This document shows, piece by piece, positions 55,446-64,000 of a DNA stretch of 64,000 nucleotides. The translations under genes were made by a program, and so were the position numbers. The notes below the pieces were generated by a model. That model saw only the letters and a list, made by a program, of their open reading frames with translations, searched no databases and was not told the DNA's origin. Origin of the DNA: Paralichthys olivaceus (lineage: Eukaryota > Chordata > Actinopteri > Pleuronectiformes > Paralichthyidae); contig NC_091102.1 in assembly GCF_024713975.1 (NCBI RefSeq), forward strand, positions 24,215,001 through 24,279,000, read 5' to 3'. Numbering within the stretch: the first letter of the stretch is position 1; every line of letters starts with the position of its first letter.

Positions 55446-58400
55446 ATGGACCCTAAACTGGTCAGAGAAATTACAGACTTCCTGAAGCATAATGCCTTTC
55501 CGTTAGGTTTAACCTCTAAACAAAGATACATCATAAAGAGGAGTGAAAATGATACCTTTAAGGGTAAGTAAAAGGTGTTCCACACAATAAAGCAGTAATG
55601 TGGACTTACTAATATCATCATGGCCCTCAGATGGGCAGCTTCATTACACATGCCGTCGAAGGAGGCAGGGTGACTACCAGGCCAAAGTAGTTACCTCCCC
55701 AGACAAGGCAAATGGCATCTTTGTGGCCTTCCATGCAAGTGAGCATGGTGGCCACTGTGGAATGGAAAAAACTGTGGATGCCATTTCCTTGAGGTACTAC
55801 TGGCCTGGGATGGAAAAGGACATACGAAAATGGGTGAGCTTGATCTAATATTGTTAGTAATCTCTGTACATGGTAGTTTAAGGTAAACACACTCTTTCAT
55901 ATTCAATTTGTTTATCTTCTCATTTACTGATTTCTGAAATTTGTTTAGGTATTGGAGTGTCCGCAGTGCCAGGCCAAACGGAATGTCCTCAAGATAAAGA
56001 CGGCTTACGTCCCAATTGAGGTGACTGCACTGAAATAACTCCCTAACCCAGAATAAGATTTCATTTCCATATCATGCTTTGTTTTCCTCAGGTAACGGAG
56101 CCACTTGAGCTTGTGGGCATGGATCTGGTGGGAAAATTGGCACCAACCAGACAAGGGCACCAATATATCTGTGTGATGATTGATTATTTTACTAAATGGA
56201 CTGAGGCCTATCCTCTAAAGACTAAGTGTGCTGCTGAGGTCACAGAGTGCATCTTTAACTTCTTTTATAAGTTTGGTGCTCCAAAAAGGCTTCTAACAGA
56301 CCAAGGAAGAGAATTTGTTAATGAGGTAAGAACTCCTAATGCCATCTGAATCTTAAATTATATGGTGTCAATATGAATGTTTCCACCTTTCTTACAGCTC
56401 AACTACAATGTCTGTGAGAAGCTGGGGATAAAAAGAAGTCTATGCTCTCCCTACCATCCCCAGACCAACGGCTTAGTGGAAAAAATTAATGGGACTATTC
56501 AAAGGTATTGTAAATGTCTATTTCCGTCTTCATTAACACTGCAAAGTTAAGGTCACAGTGTTGGGTGTATGATCTTGCAGGACCTTGACTAAGTTGGTTC
56601 GGGCCTAACCTAATACTTGGGATGGGCACCTCCAAGCGACACTGTTTGCGCTAAGGACCAAGAAGCAGCTCACCACCAAATACTCCCCGTATTTCCTCAT
56701 GTTTGGCCGTGAGGCCATGTACCCTACTGAAGTTCCAGAAGAGTATCTGGTATGTAGTAAAGTACACATGTAATGTGTGTATTGGGGTAATAATGGAAAT
56801 TATGATTCTTAACTTCATGGTTGCTGTTACTCAACATTCTGAAGTGTTTCTTGACACAGGTGACCGATGAGGGTGTGGAGGCCCTCATTGGCCAGGAAAC
56901 ACAACCTCTGGGTACACAGAACCTCCCAGCACACTACACCATAGCTCAAGCCAACATGGGGAAGATGAGGGACAAGATCAAGAGAAAAAGAGAGGAGTTG
57001 GGACAAGATGACAGATTTGAAGTTGGAGACAAGGTGATGAGGGCAAATAAACGCCAGGAGCAAAAGAAGGGGGGGGGAATGGAGACCTCCATGCTTGGCC
57101 CCTTCACCATAATAAAATTGGAAGGGAAAAGTGCTGACCTGGTAACAGAGAAAAGCAAGATGATTCACAAGGTCAACATTGACCAACTCAATAGATATAT
57201 TGAGCCCACCCCACGCATCCCCCACAAATGGGTTACTGACTCACCCTCATCTCCTACCGTCTCACCCTCACCTCCTGCCATCTCACCCTCATCACCAGCC
57301 ATCTCACCCTCATCTCCAGCCGTCTCACCCTCACCTCATGCCATCTCTGTGTCATCTCCAGCCATGTCAGCAGTGTTTGTCCCTGCAAAACTTTGCAAAA
57401 AAGTCCATTTAGACACTTTAGAAGCAGGTAATAGCAAATAATGAGTACAATTATTTTGCTAATGTTTATTGCAAGTAATCTGTCAACTTTTTTCTGTATA
57501 GTAGTAGAGACAATCTGGGCCGAGCAAGCACCAGAGGTATTACGGAGCAAAATTGGCCCATACTTGCTTTTCACACACAACCTCCGGGAACACCTTTCTC
57601 CAGGGACACTTCTGGAAAGTGAGGTAAGCAAGAAAGGTTTCAGCATTTTATTTTGCATTCACATGTGGGTAAAAATTTGATTTCATTACAGATCATAAAT
57701 GCCTACCTCACACTTTGCCTGAGGAAATTCAGTAGAGGAGGCAAAGGCCAGTGCTTTTTAATTGATTCTTTTCAGATGACTGACATTTGGAAAGGGAAAA
57801 CCAAAGGGCTGAGGAAGGTAAGTTATAAATGTGATTACACTGAAAATTAGGGAGGATTGTCTTATTCCTTCACTCGTAAACCCATATGTTTGTTTTCTTT
57901 GTCCTATGTTTATTTATTCTGCATCTCAATATTAGAGCAGATTCCTCATGTGAAAAATGTTTTCTGTGTACTATATTGCATAAATGCAGGTGGATCCACT
58001 GGACTATGACATTATGGTTGGAGCTGTCTGTGAAAACCAGCACTGGACACTAACAGTAAGGGGCTGTGGCTATAATCACACTATACAGCTCCTGTTTGAA
58101 TAATTCCTTATTTGCTTTTATAATTTGTCCAGGTGATGTATCCAAAGGAGAAGCGCTCTGTCTATGTGGATCCTTTTGGGGCACAGAAAGAGGCATTACA
58201 AAAATGCAGTGCAGTGACCAGGTAGAGGGGGGGCAATGGTCCCGCTGGTCCTGTGAGACGGTTACTCCCGCTCATCAAGAGGATGCCACATCATGTGGTG
58301 TTATTGTGTGTAAAGTAAGTGAACGTGCTTTGAATCAATCATTCCAAAAATAAATGGTTGGACCGTTTCTGCATCTGTGTTTTCCACTTGTTTCTTGTTT

Positions 58401-58829
58401 CAGTTAGCAGACATGATTTTAAATGGAGAAGAGTTCAATGTCATTTTTAATAAGCCAACTATCCTGTATGAAAGAATGCAGATAAGTCAGCGGCTGATCA
58501 ACGCAACAGGTTGGTGTTTTATTTGTTTTTATTAGATATTGTAAAACAAGAGCTATTTATTTGAGAAAATAACATAACTATGTTTCATGAACAGATGATT
58601 TGTCTGGACTATGCCGAGTGTGTGGTGTGTATGACACAGATGTGCAATGGGTGAGGCAGACTTTAAGCACTTTCAGTTTATGCATGTCTTACTTATGGTA
58701 CTGCAATACATGTTAATGTTTTTTCTCTACTTCCAGATTGCTTGCACACTATGTTACAGCTGGTATCACTTAAGCTGTGTTGGGCAACCAGGAGTGGATG
58801 GTGACTTTTACTGTCCTATGTGCATCTAA
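55446..58829 (+). pseudogene. Ginger-type transposase: integrase, ULP1-like protease, PHD finger
   Basis: Fourteen exons of about 740 codons: 55446-55563, 55631-55833, 55949-56020, 56092-56325, 56398-56504, 56581-56749, 56860-57427, 57502-57623, 57692-57817, 57990-58055, 58133-58314, 58404-58509, 58595-58650 and 58737-58829. Domains: H2C2 zinc module (HASEHGGHCGMEKT ... CPQCQAK), integrase core with D (GMDLVG), D (LLTDQGREF) and E (NGLVEKINGT), a GPF-like region (RFEVGDKVMRA, LGPFTIIKLEG) and a Ser/Pro repeat linker. A ULP1-like protease with H (NQHWTLT), D (YVDPFG) and C (ATSCGVIV), and a PHD finger (CRVCG, CTLCYSWYHLSC, YCPMC) follow. A TAA in exon 6 (56606-56608) and a one-base slip at a G-run in exon 11 (58222-58233) break it. 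AATAAA follows the stop. Confidence 0.9.
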
Positions 58830-59287
58830 TAAATTATTTATGTACTAAAACTCCCTCCTGGCTGGTCTACCCGCTAGTGCTATCCAACTACTGCAGCAGC
58901 TGGACTTGTCTTTAATTTACCTAAATTCACTCACACCACTCTGCTCTTCATATTACATTGAATTCATATGTAGCTGGCTACGTACCACATGCTATTCAGG
59001 TAGCTTGATTGATTTATTGAAATGTCAAAAAAATAAAAGTGCCTTAATCCTCTTATACCTTTTTTGTGTAGTTATTCAGAGACTGTGTATTCTGTGTAGT
59101 GTGTGGGTGAAGGCATAGCTTTTGATATTTTCACACAAATAAATACCTTCACATTCAGACCAGGTTAGACCTTTCAAATGACATTGGAATCGAGAAAAAC
59201 CATCATGGGGTATATTAAGTTAAAGTTAAATGTAGTTGACATCTCACAAATTAAGGTAACTAACTATGCGGTTCAACAAACGCTAAC
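58830..59287. other. Ginger 3' region, no gene
   Basis: AATAAATTATTTATG directly after the stop may serve as poly(A) signal. A second AATAAAAG lies near 59033. Nothing else recognised before the right arm. Confidence 0.5.
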
Positions 59288-60886
59288 ACAATCCTGCTGG
59301 TGAAGATGCGTGCGCAGGTGTACATTTGTGTTGTGTCTGTTACAAGCCTCTCGCTACTTGTGTTTGTATTCTTGCTTCACACCAACCAAGGTATCAACGA
59401 GCACACGAAACGCACACTAATAGTAAAGACGCATAATAATGGTGGCTTTTCTGTATAGCAATTTTTCATGATGTCGTACTGTTTTAAACACACGGGCGCA
59501 GCAGGGTCCAAATGTGTGACGTATGAACGATAATGCTGAGTGTACAGTTAAGTTGTGACTGTCACAAGTTAACCTGGGCGTATTCACTTAAACAGTAACA
59601 CATGGTGAGTGGTTCGCAGACTCCACAGTCATCAGAACAGTCATCAGAACGTAAAGGTGATAATGCTTCCTCAGCCAGATCAGTGGCATAGTGGGTAGCG
59701 TCACCACGTTTACGTGAGGCGTTTTTATGTGGAGCACAGCGTATCTACTTCCGTGGTGGGATTTTACTCACATTTATATTTAGCCCCAATAATAATAATA
59801 ATTATTATTATTATAACTTGCCAGAGTTGTCATAGCTACACAGGGTACTTTATTTACTCCTTCGAGTGACACAGCCCCAACAAAGCACGTAGTCATCTGA
59901 CAGAAGAGAAGAAATACACAACACGTTGTTCGACCATGAAGTCGTTTAGTTCGTTTTCCACATTTGCCTCGTCACACGTGTCACGTTCACAACACACTCG
60001 ACTCAGTTCAGACAGATCATCTGTGGATCACACACAGATAAACAACACTGGCAATACAGAAACTACGAAAAACAAACACACCCGTGTTCTGATGAGCGTT
60101 TGGGTTGTTTTCATTCTCCGAGGACTGAACCTCATGGTCGAGAACATCGAGCACATCTTTTAAGATCACGTCTGCTGACTTTAACCAGCAGCGAGAGTCG
60201 GAGGACACATGAAGCTAAACACATCCAACACAAGCACGATCAACAACTTTACTCACACGTGAGCTTTCACCTTGTTGTTCATGTGAGGCATGTTTTCATG
60301 TGACAGGTGTTTGGTGTGTGCGCATTGTAAATGATCACCAGCGTCACACAAAGGCACTTTGCGTGGAGCTGGCCACGCGTGTGTATTCTTCATAACGCCA
60401 TGTTTCTCCCATGAACGATGGTCATCAGTTTGTGAAGCCTGTTAAGTATGCAGCGTTAAATCTGTGTTCGGACTATCACCAGATGACATGGTGGCTGTGG
60501 CTGAGGGGGTAGAGCGGTCGTCCTCCAACCAGAGGAGATCCCCAGTCTTCCCATCTGCATGCCAAAGTGTCCTTGGGCAAGATACTGAACCCCAAACTGC
60601 CCCAAAGTGCTATCTATAGAAGCACTCTGTGTGTGAATGGGTGAATGGAAAACTGTAGTGTAAAGCACTTTGAGTGGTCTTCAAGACTAGAAAAGCTATA
60701 TAAATACAAACCATTTACATATGAGATCGTCATCAGGCCAGAAGCTCAAACTGCTTCAACTCGTCGTTTTGAATCTTGTCCAAGATTTTTGGACTATCTT
60801 TATTTTTTTACCCATATGATTTATATTGTTGTTTAATGTGATGTTGACACGGACAGACATGTATAAACTCGGTTTTGTTTGATGTT
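59288..60886 (-). repeat. Right inverted arm
   Basis: Inverse of the left arm, with scattered substitutions. A short dispersed repeat (60486-60720) replaces part of it. Sequence outside (60887 onward) has no counterpart outside the left arm. Confidence 0.95.
60486..60720. repeat. Short dispersed fish repeat in right arm
   Basis: Contains GGCTGAGGGGGTAGAGCG, GTGTCCTTGGGCAAGATACTG, TGAATGGGTGAATGG and AAAGCACTTTGAGTGGTC in order, a repeat I recognise as frequent in teleosts with a tRNA-like head. The arm reads up to GATGACATGG and resumes at GAGATCGTCATC, so roughly 115 bases of arm were lost at the insertion. Confidence 0.75.
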
Positions 60887-60934
60887 TATTTCAACGAGAG
60901 CTTCAGTGTATCACCGCTTCACACACAGGCGCTC

Positions 60935-62333
60935 CGGGGAAAATGACGAATCTGCGACCGAGACGGCAACCGACCAACAACATCTGGAATAAAGACAACA
61001 AATCACCAGAAGCCATGATCCCCAGTTAACCTGGAACACCAGGAACACAAGTGGCAGACGGGACAAGATACTCGTCCCGTCTACCATACTCGACAAAATT
61101 CAACACCGCCCTCGGAACAGAATTCTTCAGACTCATTCACGACAAACAGACGAAGGTCTGCGGGATGTGCATGCAGCCAGGACACATCCTCAGAGAGTGC
61201 CCTGAATTCCAGTGCCACAGATGCGGACTTCAGGGGCACTACGCGAGAGAATGCGAAAGCAAAATGGACATAACAAAAGGAAAAAACGGACTTAAGGTTG
61301 GGGAAGACGAAACCATGGAGCTCGAGGGAATGGGAGGAGACACGGAGGAGGAAGGGCGCGACAGAGAAGAGGGGAGTGAGGACTCAGATGACAGCGACGG
61401 GGAGCACGGAGCAGCAGAGGAGACAGAGATGACAGAAGCGATGATGACGTCAGCGGCGGAGATGGAGGTAGCTGCGGTGACGGAGTTAGCAGCGGTGACG
61501 AAAGCAGCAGCGGTGAAGGAGATAGCGGCTGCAGCGATGAAAGACGGAGTGAGCGGAGGAAGGAGAGCACAAACCCAAATGGAAGAAGATAAAGCGGAGA
61601 ATAAGAAAACAAACGACTCAGACATGGACTTAATGACTAAAATCATGCAAAGGAAAAGACAGAATCCTCAGAGGCAACAGAGGCAAAATAAGAAAAGCAA
61701 AAAACAAAAATAAATGAACATAACACTACTAATGATAACAATCCTAACACTAAATGCAAGAGGGCTCAACAACAAATGGAAAAGACAACACATACGGACT
61801 GAGTGAATACGACATAATGTGTATTCAAGAGACACACTGCAATGAAAGATGTGTGAATGAAGTAAAGAAAGAATGGTCAGGAGAAGTATACACTAACAAT
61901 GGTGATGGGAAAGCAAGGGGAGTAGCAATATTAATAAAAAGAAGGAGTGATAGAGAAAGTGAAGATGTGTGAGAATGATGGTGAAGGGAGGTTGATAGGG
62001 ATCAAATTTAAATATATGAATGAAGAAATAAAACGTATAAATGTGCATGCAGCAAATACAGAGAAGGAGAGAAAGGTGATGTTTGAACAAATGGGAGAAA
62101 TGTGTGAAAGCAACAGTATAATAGTGGGTGATTTCAATGTATGGTGTGGAAAATTAGATGTTTCCGGAAAAATGATATATAAAAATGACTCATCGAGAGG
62201 AGCATTAGAAAAGATAAAAAGTGAGAAAAGATTGTGTGATGTGTGGAGAGACAGAAACCCAGAGGCGAAAGTATTCTTCAGAAAACAAGTGGTGAAGGGA
62301 GAATTAAAACAAAGCAGAATAGACTTAGTATTA
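60935..62333 (+). pseudogene. Tx1-like LINE, copy II (3' end lost)
   Basis: ORF1 is open from 61051 (GTG) to TAA at 61711-61713, 220 codons. It has LGTEFFRLIHDKQT, CCHC knuckles (CGMCMQPGHILREC and CHRCGLQGHYAREC), an acidic stretch (EDETMELEG, EDSDDSDGEHG), an Ala/Val/Thr-rich part and a basic end. Upstream codons (NLRPRRQPTNNIW) reach to about 60940 with one stop. ORF2 begins at ATG 61714 right after the stop and gives endonuclease pieces (TLNARGLNN, IQETHCNERC, IIVGDFNVWCG, SRIDLVL) with frameshifts. Homology to copy I ends abruptly at 62333. Copy II lacks the solo LTR found in copy I. Confidence 0.85.
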
Positions 62334-62575
62334 CAGTTTTTCACAATTGTTAAAACATGTTTTATGAATCCTCCGGTCCTTTTCTCAGAATTCTAAACAC
62401 ACAACTCTTTTCTCAAACTACATTCACAAAACCTTCTTTTTGCAAAACCATACCATCTCCTCAAAATAGTTTTACATGTGCTCAAAACCGAGCAATGTTG
62501 TCAGATCTTGCACGAATCGGTCAAAATAGAAAAACTGCTGAGCTGTCATTAAACACTACACCAAAAAATTGAAAA
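62334..62575. mobile_element. End of a DNA transposon (TA/CAG type)
   Basis: At TA|CAGTTTTTCACAATTG the LINE sequence is replaced by a non-coding AT-rich block resembling the end of a TA-inserting transposon. The other end is not recognisable before the LTR at 62588, so it is a fragment. Assignment is tentative. Confidence 0.35.
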
Positions 62576-62587
62576 CACAGTGGTCAA

Positions 62588-62901
62588 TGAGACAATCCTC
62601 AACTTGGCAGAGACTCAGTAGCAGAGAAAACGAGTGAGGCAGAAAAATAAAGTATTAAATCAAACTTTACTTAGATGTCCAAAGAAACAAGTCCATACAG
62701 GTAACAGGCAGAAAACGAATGATGGCAATCTGGCAGAGGGTGAGGGGAAACACAGGGTTTAAATAGGGGATGCTTAATGACAACAAGGTACAGGTGTGTG
62801 GGGGAAACCAACGGGAAGTAAAGCTAGACACAAGAACCCAGACACCAAAATAAAACAGGAAGTGAAATCAAAAACAGACACAGACTGAACAGATCGTTAC
62901 A
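62588..62901 (-). repeat. 3' LTR of a minus-strand LTR element
   Basis: On the minus strand the block runs TGTAACGATC ... ATTGTCTCA, with TATTTAAACCC as a possible TATA box. A purine run (TTGAGGGGGAGGTAC, 62902-62916) lies just upstream of its TG, as expected for a polypurine tract. Internal sequence therefore extends to higher coordinates and off the window. Confidence 0.6.
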
Positions 62902-62957
62902 GTACCTCCCCCTCAAGGGACGGCTCCAGACGTCCATAAATGAATCTAAACAAGGAC

Positions 62958-63979
62958 TCAACCTGAAACTGAGAGGGGTGGGAGGAGGGTGGGAATCTGG
63001 AACAGAGCACGGGGCTCGGGCGGTCGGCCCGGAGGCCGGTCAGAAACTGAGCCCGGGGGCTCGGGCGGGCGGCCCGGAGGCCGGTCAGAAACAGAGCCCA
63101 GGGGCTCGGGCGGGCGGCCCGGAGGCCGGTCAGAAACAGGAACTGAGGCGAAGCTTGGCGAGACCCGCAACCGTGGAACAGGAACAGGAACTGAAGCGGA
63201 GCCAGGCGAGACCCGCAACCGTGGAACAGGAACTGAAGCGGAGCCAGGCGAGACCCGCATCCGTGGGACAGGAACAGGAACTGAAGCGGAGCCAGGCGAG
63301 ACCCGCAACCGTGGAACAGGAACTGAAGTGGAGCCAGGCGAGACCCGCATCCGTGGGACAGGAACAGGAACTGAAGCGGAGCCAGGCGAGACCCGCAACC
63401 GTGGAACAGGAACTGAAGCGGAGCCAGGCGAGACCCGCATCCGTGGGACAGGAACAGGAACTGAAGCGCCGCTCGCCGTAACCCTCAGCCGAGGGACAGG
63501 AACTGGCGAGACGACTGCTTGAACCCCCGACCGTGGGGCAGGAACCGGAACTGGAGAGCCGCTCGCCGTAACCCTCAGCCGAGGGACAGGAACTGGCGAG
63601 ACGACTGCTTGAACCCCCGACCGTGGGGCAGGAACAGGAACTGGAGAGCCGCTCGCCGTAACCCTCAGCCGAGGGACAGGAACTGGCGAGACGACTGCTT
63701 GAACCACCGACCGTGGGGCAGGAACAGGAACGGCTACCTCCGAAACTGGAACGTGAGTAGCATCTGCGGGAATCCCCGACGCCGGAACATGAGTGACGTC
63801 AGCCAGGACCCCCGACGCTGGAACGTGGGTAGCATCGGCCGGGATCCCCGACGCCGGAACATGAGTGACGTCAGCCGGAACCCCCGACGCTGGAACGTGG
63901 GTAGCATCTGCCGGGATCCCCGACGCCGGAACGTGAGTGACGTCAGCCGGGACCCCCGACGCTGGAACGTGGGTAGCAT
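62958..63979 (-). repeat. Multi-tier GC-rich minisatellite, open on the minus strand
   Basis: Four repeat tiers follow each other: about 45 bp x3 (62995-63130, RPPGRPPEP), alternating 42/48 bp (63137-63470, VPRLRVSPGSASVPVP), 90 bp x3 (63480-63720, VTASGSPVPVP) and 72 bp (63734 to end, built from 36-bp halves). Minus-strand frames 63707-62958 and 63979-63734 are open and Pro/Val/Arg-rich. The position just upstream of a polypurine tract and LTR places it in the 3' internal part of a retroelement. I assign no function. Confidence 0.75.
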
Positions 63980-64000
63980 CGGCCGGGATCCCCGACGCCG

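Larger units (their letters stand above)
48140..60886 (+). mobile_element. Ginger-like DNA transposon with long inverted arms
   Basis: Two inverted arms (48140-49620 and 59288-60886) frame a multi-exon gene with a gypsy-type integrase, a ULP1-like protease and a PHD finger. That combination is known from Ginger1 elements, whose transposases derive from or share ancestry with Ty3/gypsy integrases. The outer edge on both sides is AACATCAAACAAAACCGAG. A Kibi-like LINE interrupts the 5' region. I could not find a convincing target duplication outside the arms, so the exact ends remain uncertain. Confidence 0.7.

Overview
This window looks like teleost fish nuclear DNA. It has intron-bearing vertebrate genes with GT..AG junctions, an eIF4G-family translation factor and a fish-type 5-HT3 receptor exon. 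It also carries a typical fish mix of mobile elements: hAT, Ty3/gypsy, Tx1/L1-clade LINEs, a Ginger-like DNA transposon, TTAA-flanked MITEs and short dispersed repeats. I cannot name the species.

Region 1 (1-26715) is a head-to-tail segmental tandem array with a period of about 10.43 kb. Each unit holds a gene for a short eIF4G-like protein (MIF4G - repeat linker - MA3 - W2) that lacks the N-terminal PABP- and eIF4E-binding regions of full-length eIF4G. It starts just downstream of its own TATA box. Copy A (67-3653) is cut by the window start. Copies B (8949-14058, 801 codons) and C (19379-24454, 789 codons) are complete. Their linkers carry 10, 9 and 8 units of a 36-bp coding minisatellite. 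In every copy a deleted hAT transposon sits at the stop codon, with an 8-bp target duplication that contains the TGA. Each unit also has a solo LTR with GGTGG duplications, and the spacers carry a TTAA-flanked MITE. The array breaks off at 26715.

Region 2 (26716-33117) is a repeat graveyard. It holds an orphan last exon of a 5-HT3-like receptor, a tRNA-Asp 3' half, a LINE endonuclease fragment, an AT-rich palindrome, a 3x64-bp tandem repeat, a 5'-truncated 5S rRNA fused to a LINE-like tail, and a decayed L1/Tx1-type LINE.

Region 3 (33118-41612) is a nearly intact minus-strand Ty3/gypsy element inserted in that LINE. It has 918-bp LTRs differing at about six positions, a tRNA-Arg primer site and a gag-pol junction with a slippery UUUAAAC followed by a perfect 13-bp stem. 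The only clear lesion I see is a stop codon near the gag start.

Region 4 (41613-47957) has the LINE tail, then a second, internally deleted Tx1-like LINE that is itself interrupted by a solo LTR. A small element follows, framed by inverted clusters of a TTTATCCGACCA-like motif around a RING-like cysteine-rich gene remnant.

Region 5 (47958-60886) is the most striking part. A Ginger-type DNA transposon has a multi-exon gene encoding an H2C2 zinc module, a DDE integrase core, a ULP1-like cysteine protease and a PHD finger. It lies between inverted arms of about 1.5 kb. A Tx1-clade LINE of the TC-repeat-targeting (Kibi-like) type has inserted into the (GA)n tract in the 5' region of the transposase gene. 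The transposase reading frame now has one stop and one frameshift.

Region 6 (60887-64000) has a second copy of the Tx1-like LINE, cut off at 62333, then the 3' LTR, polypurine tract and minisatellite-rich internal region of another minus-strand LTR element that runs off the window. No bacterial, CRISPR or viral operon structure is present.
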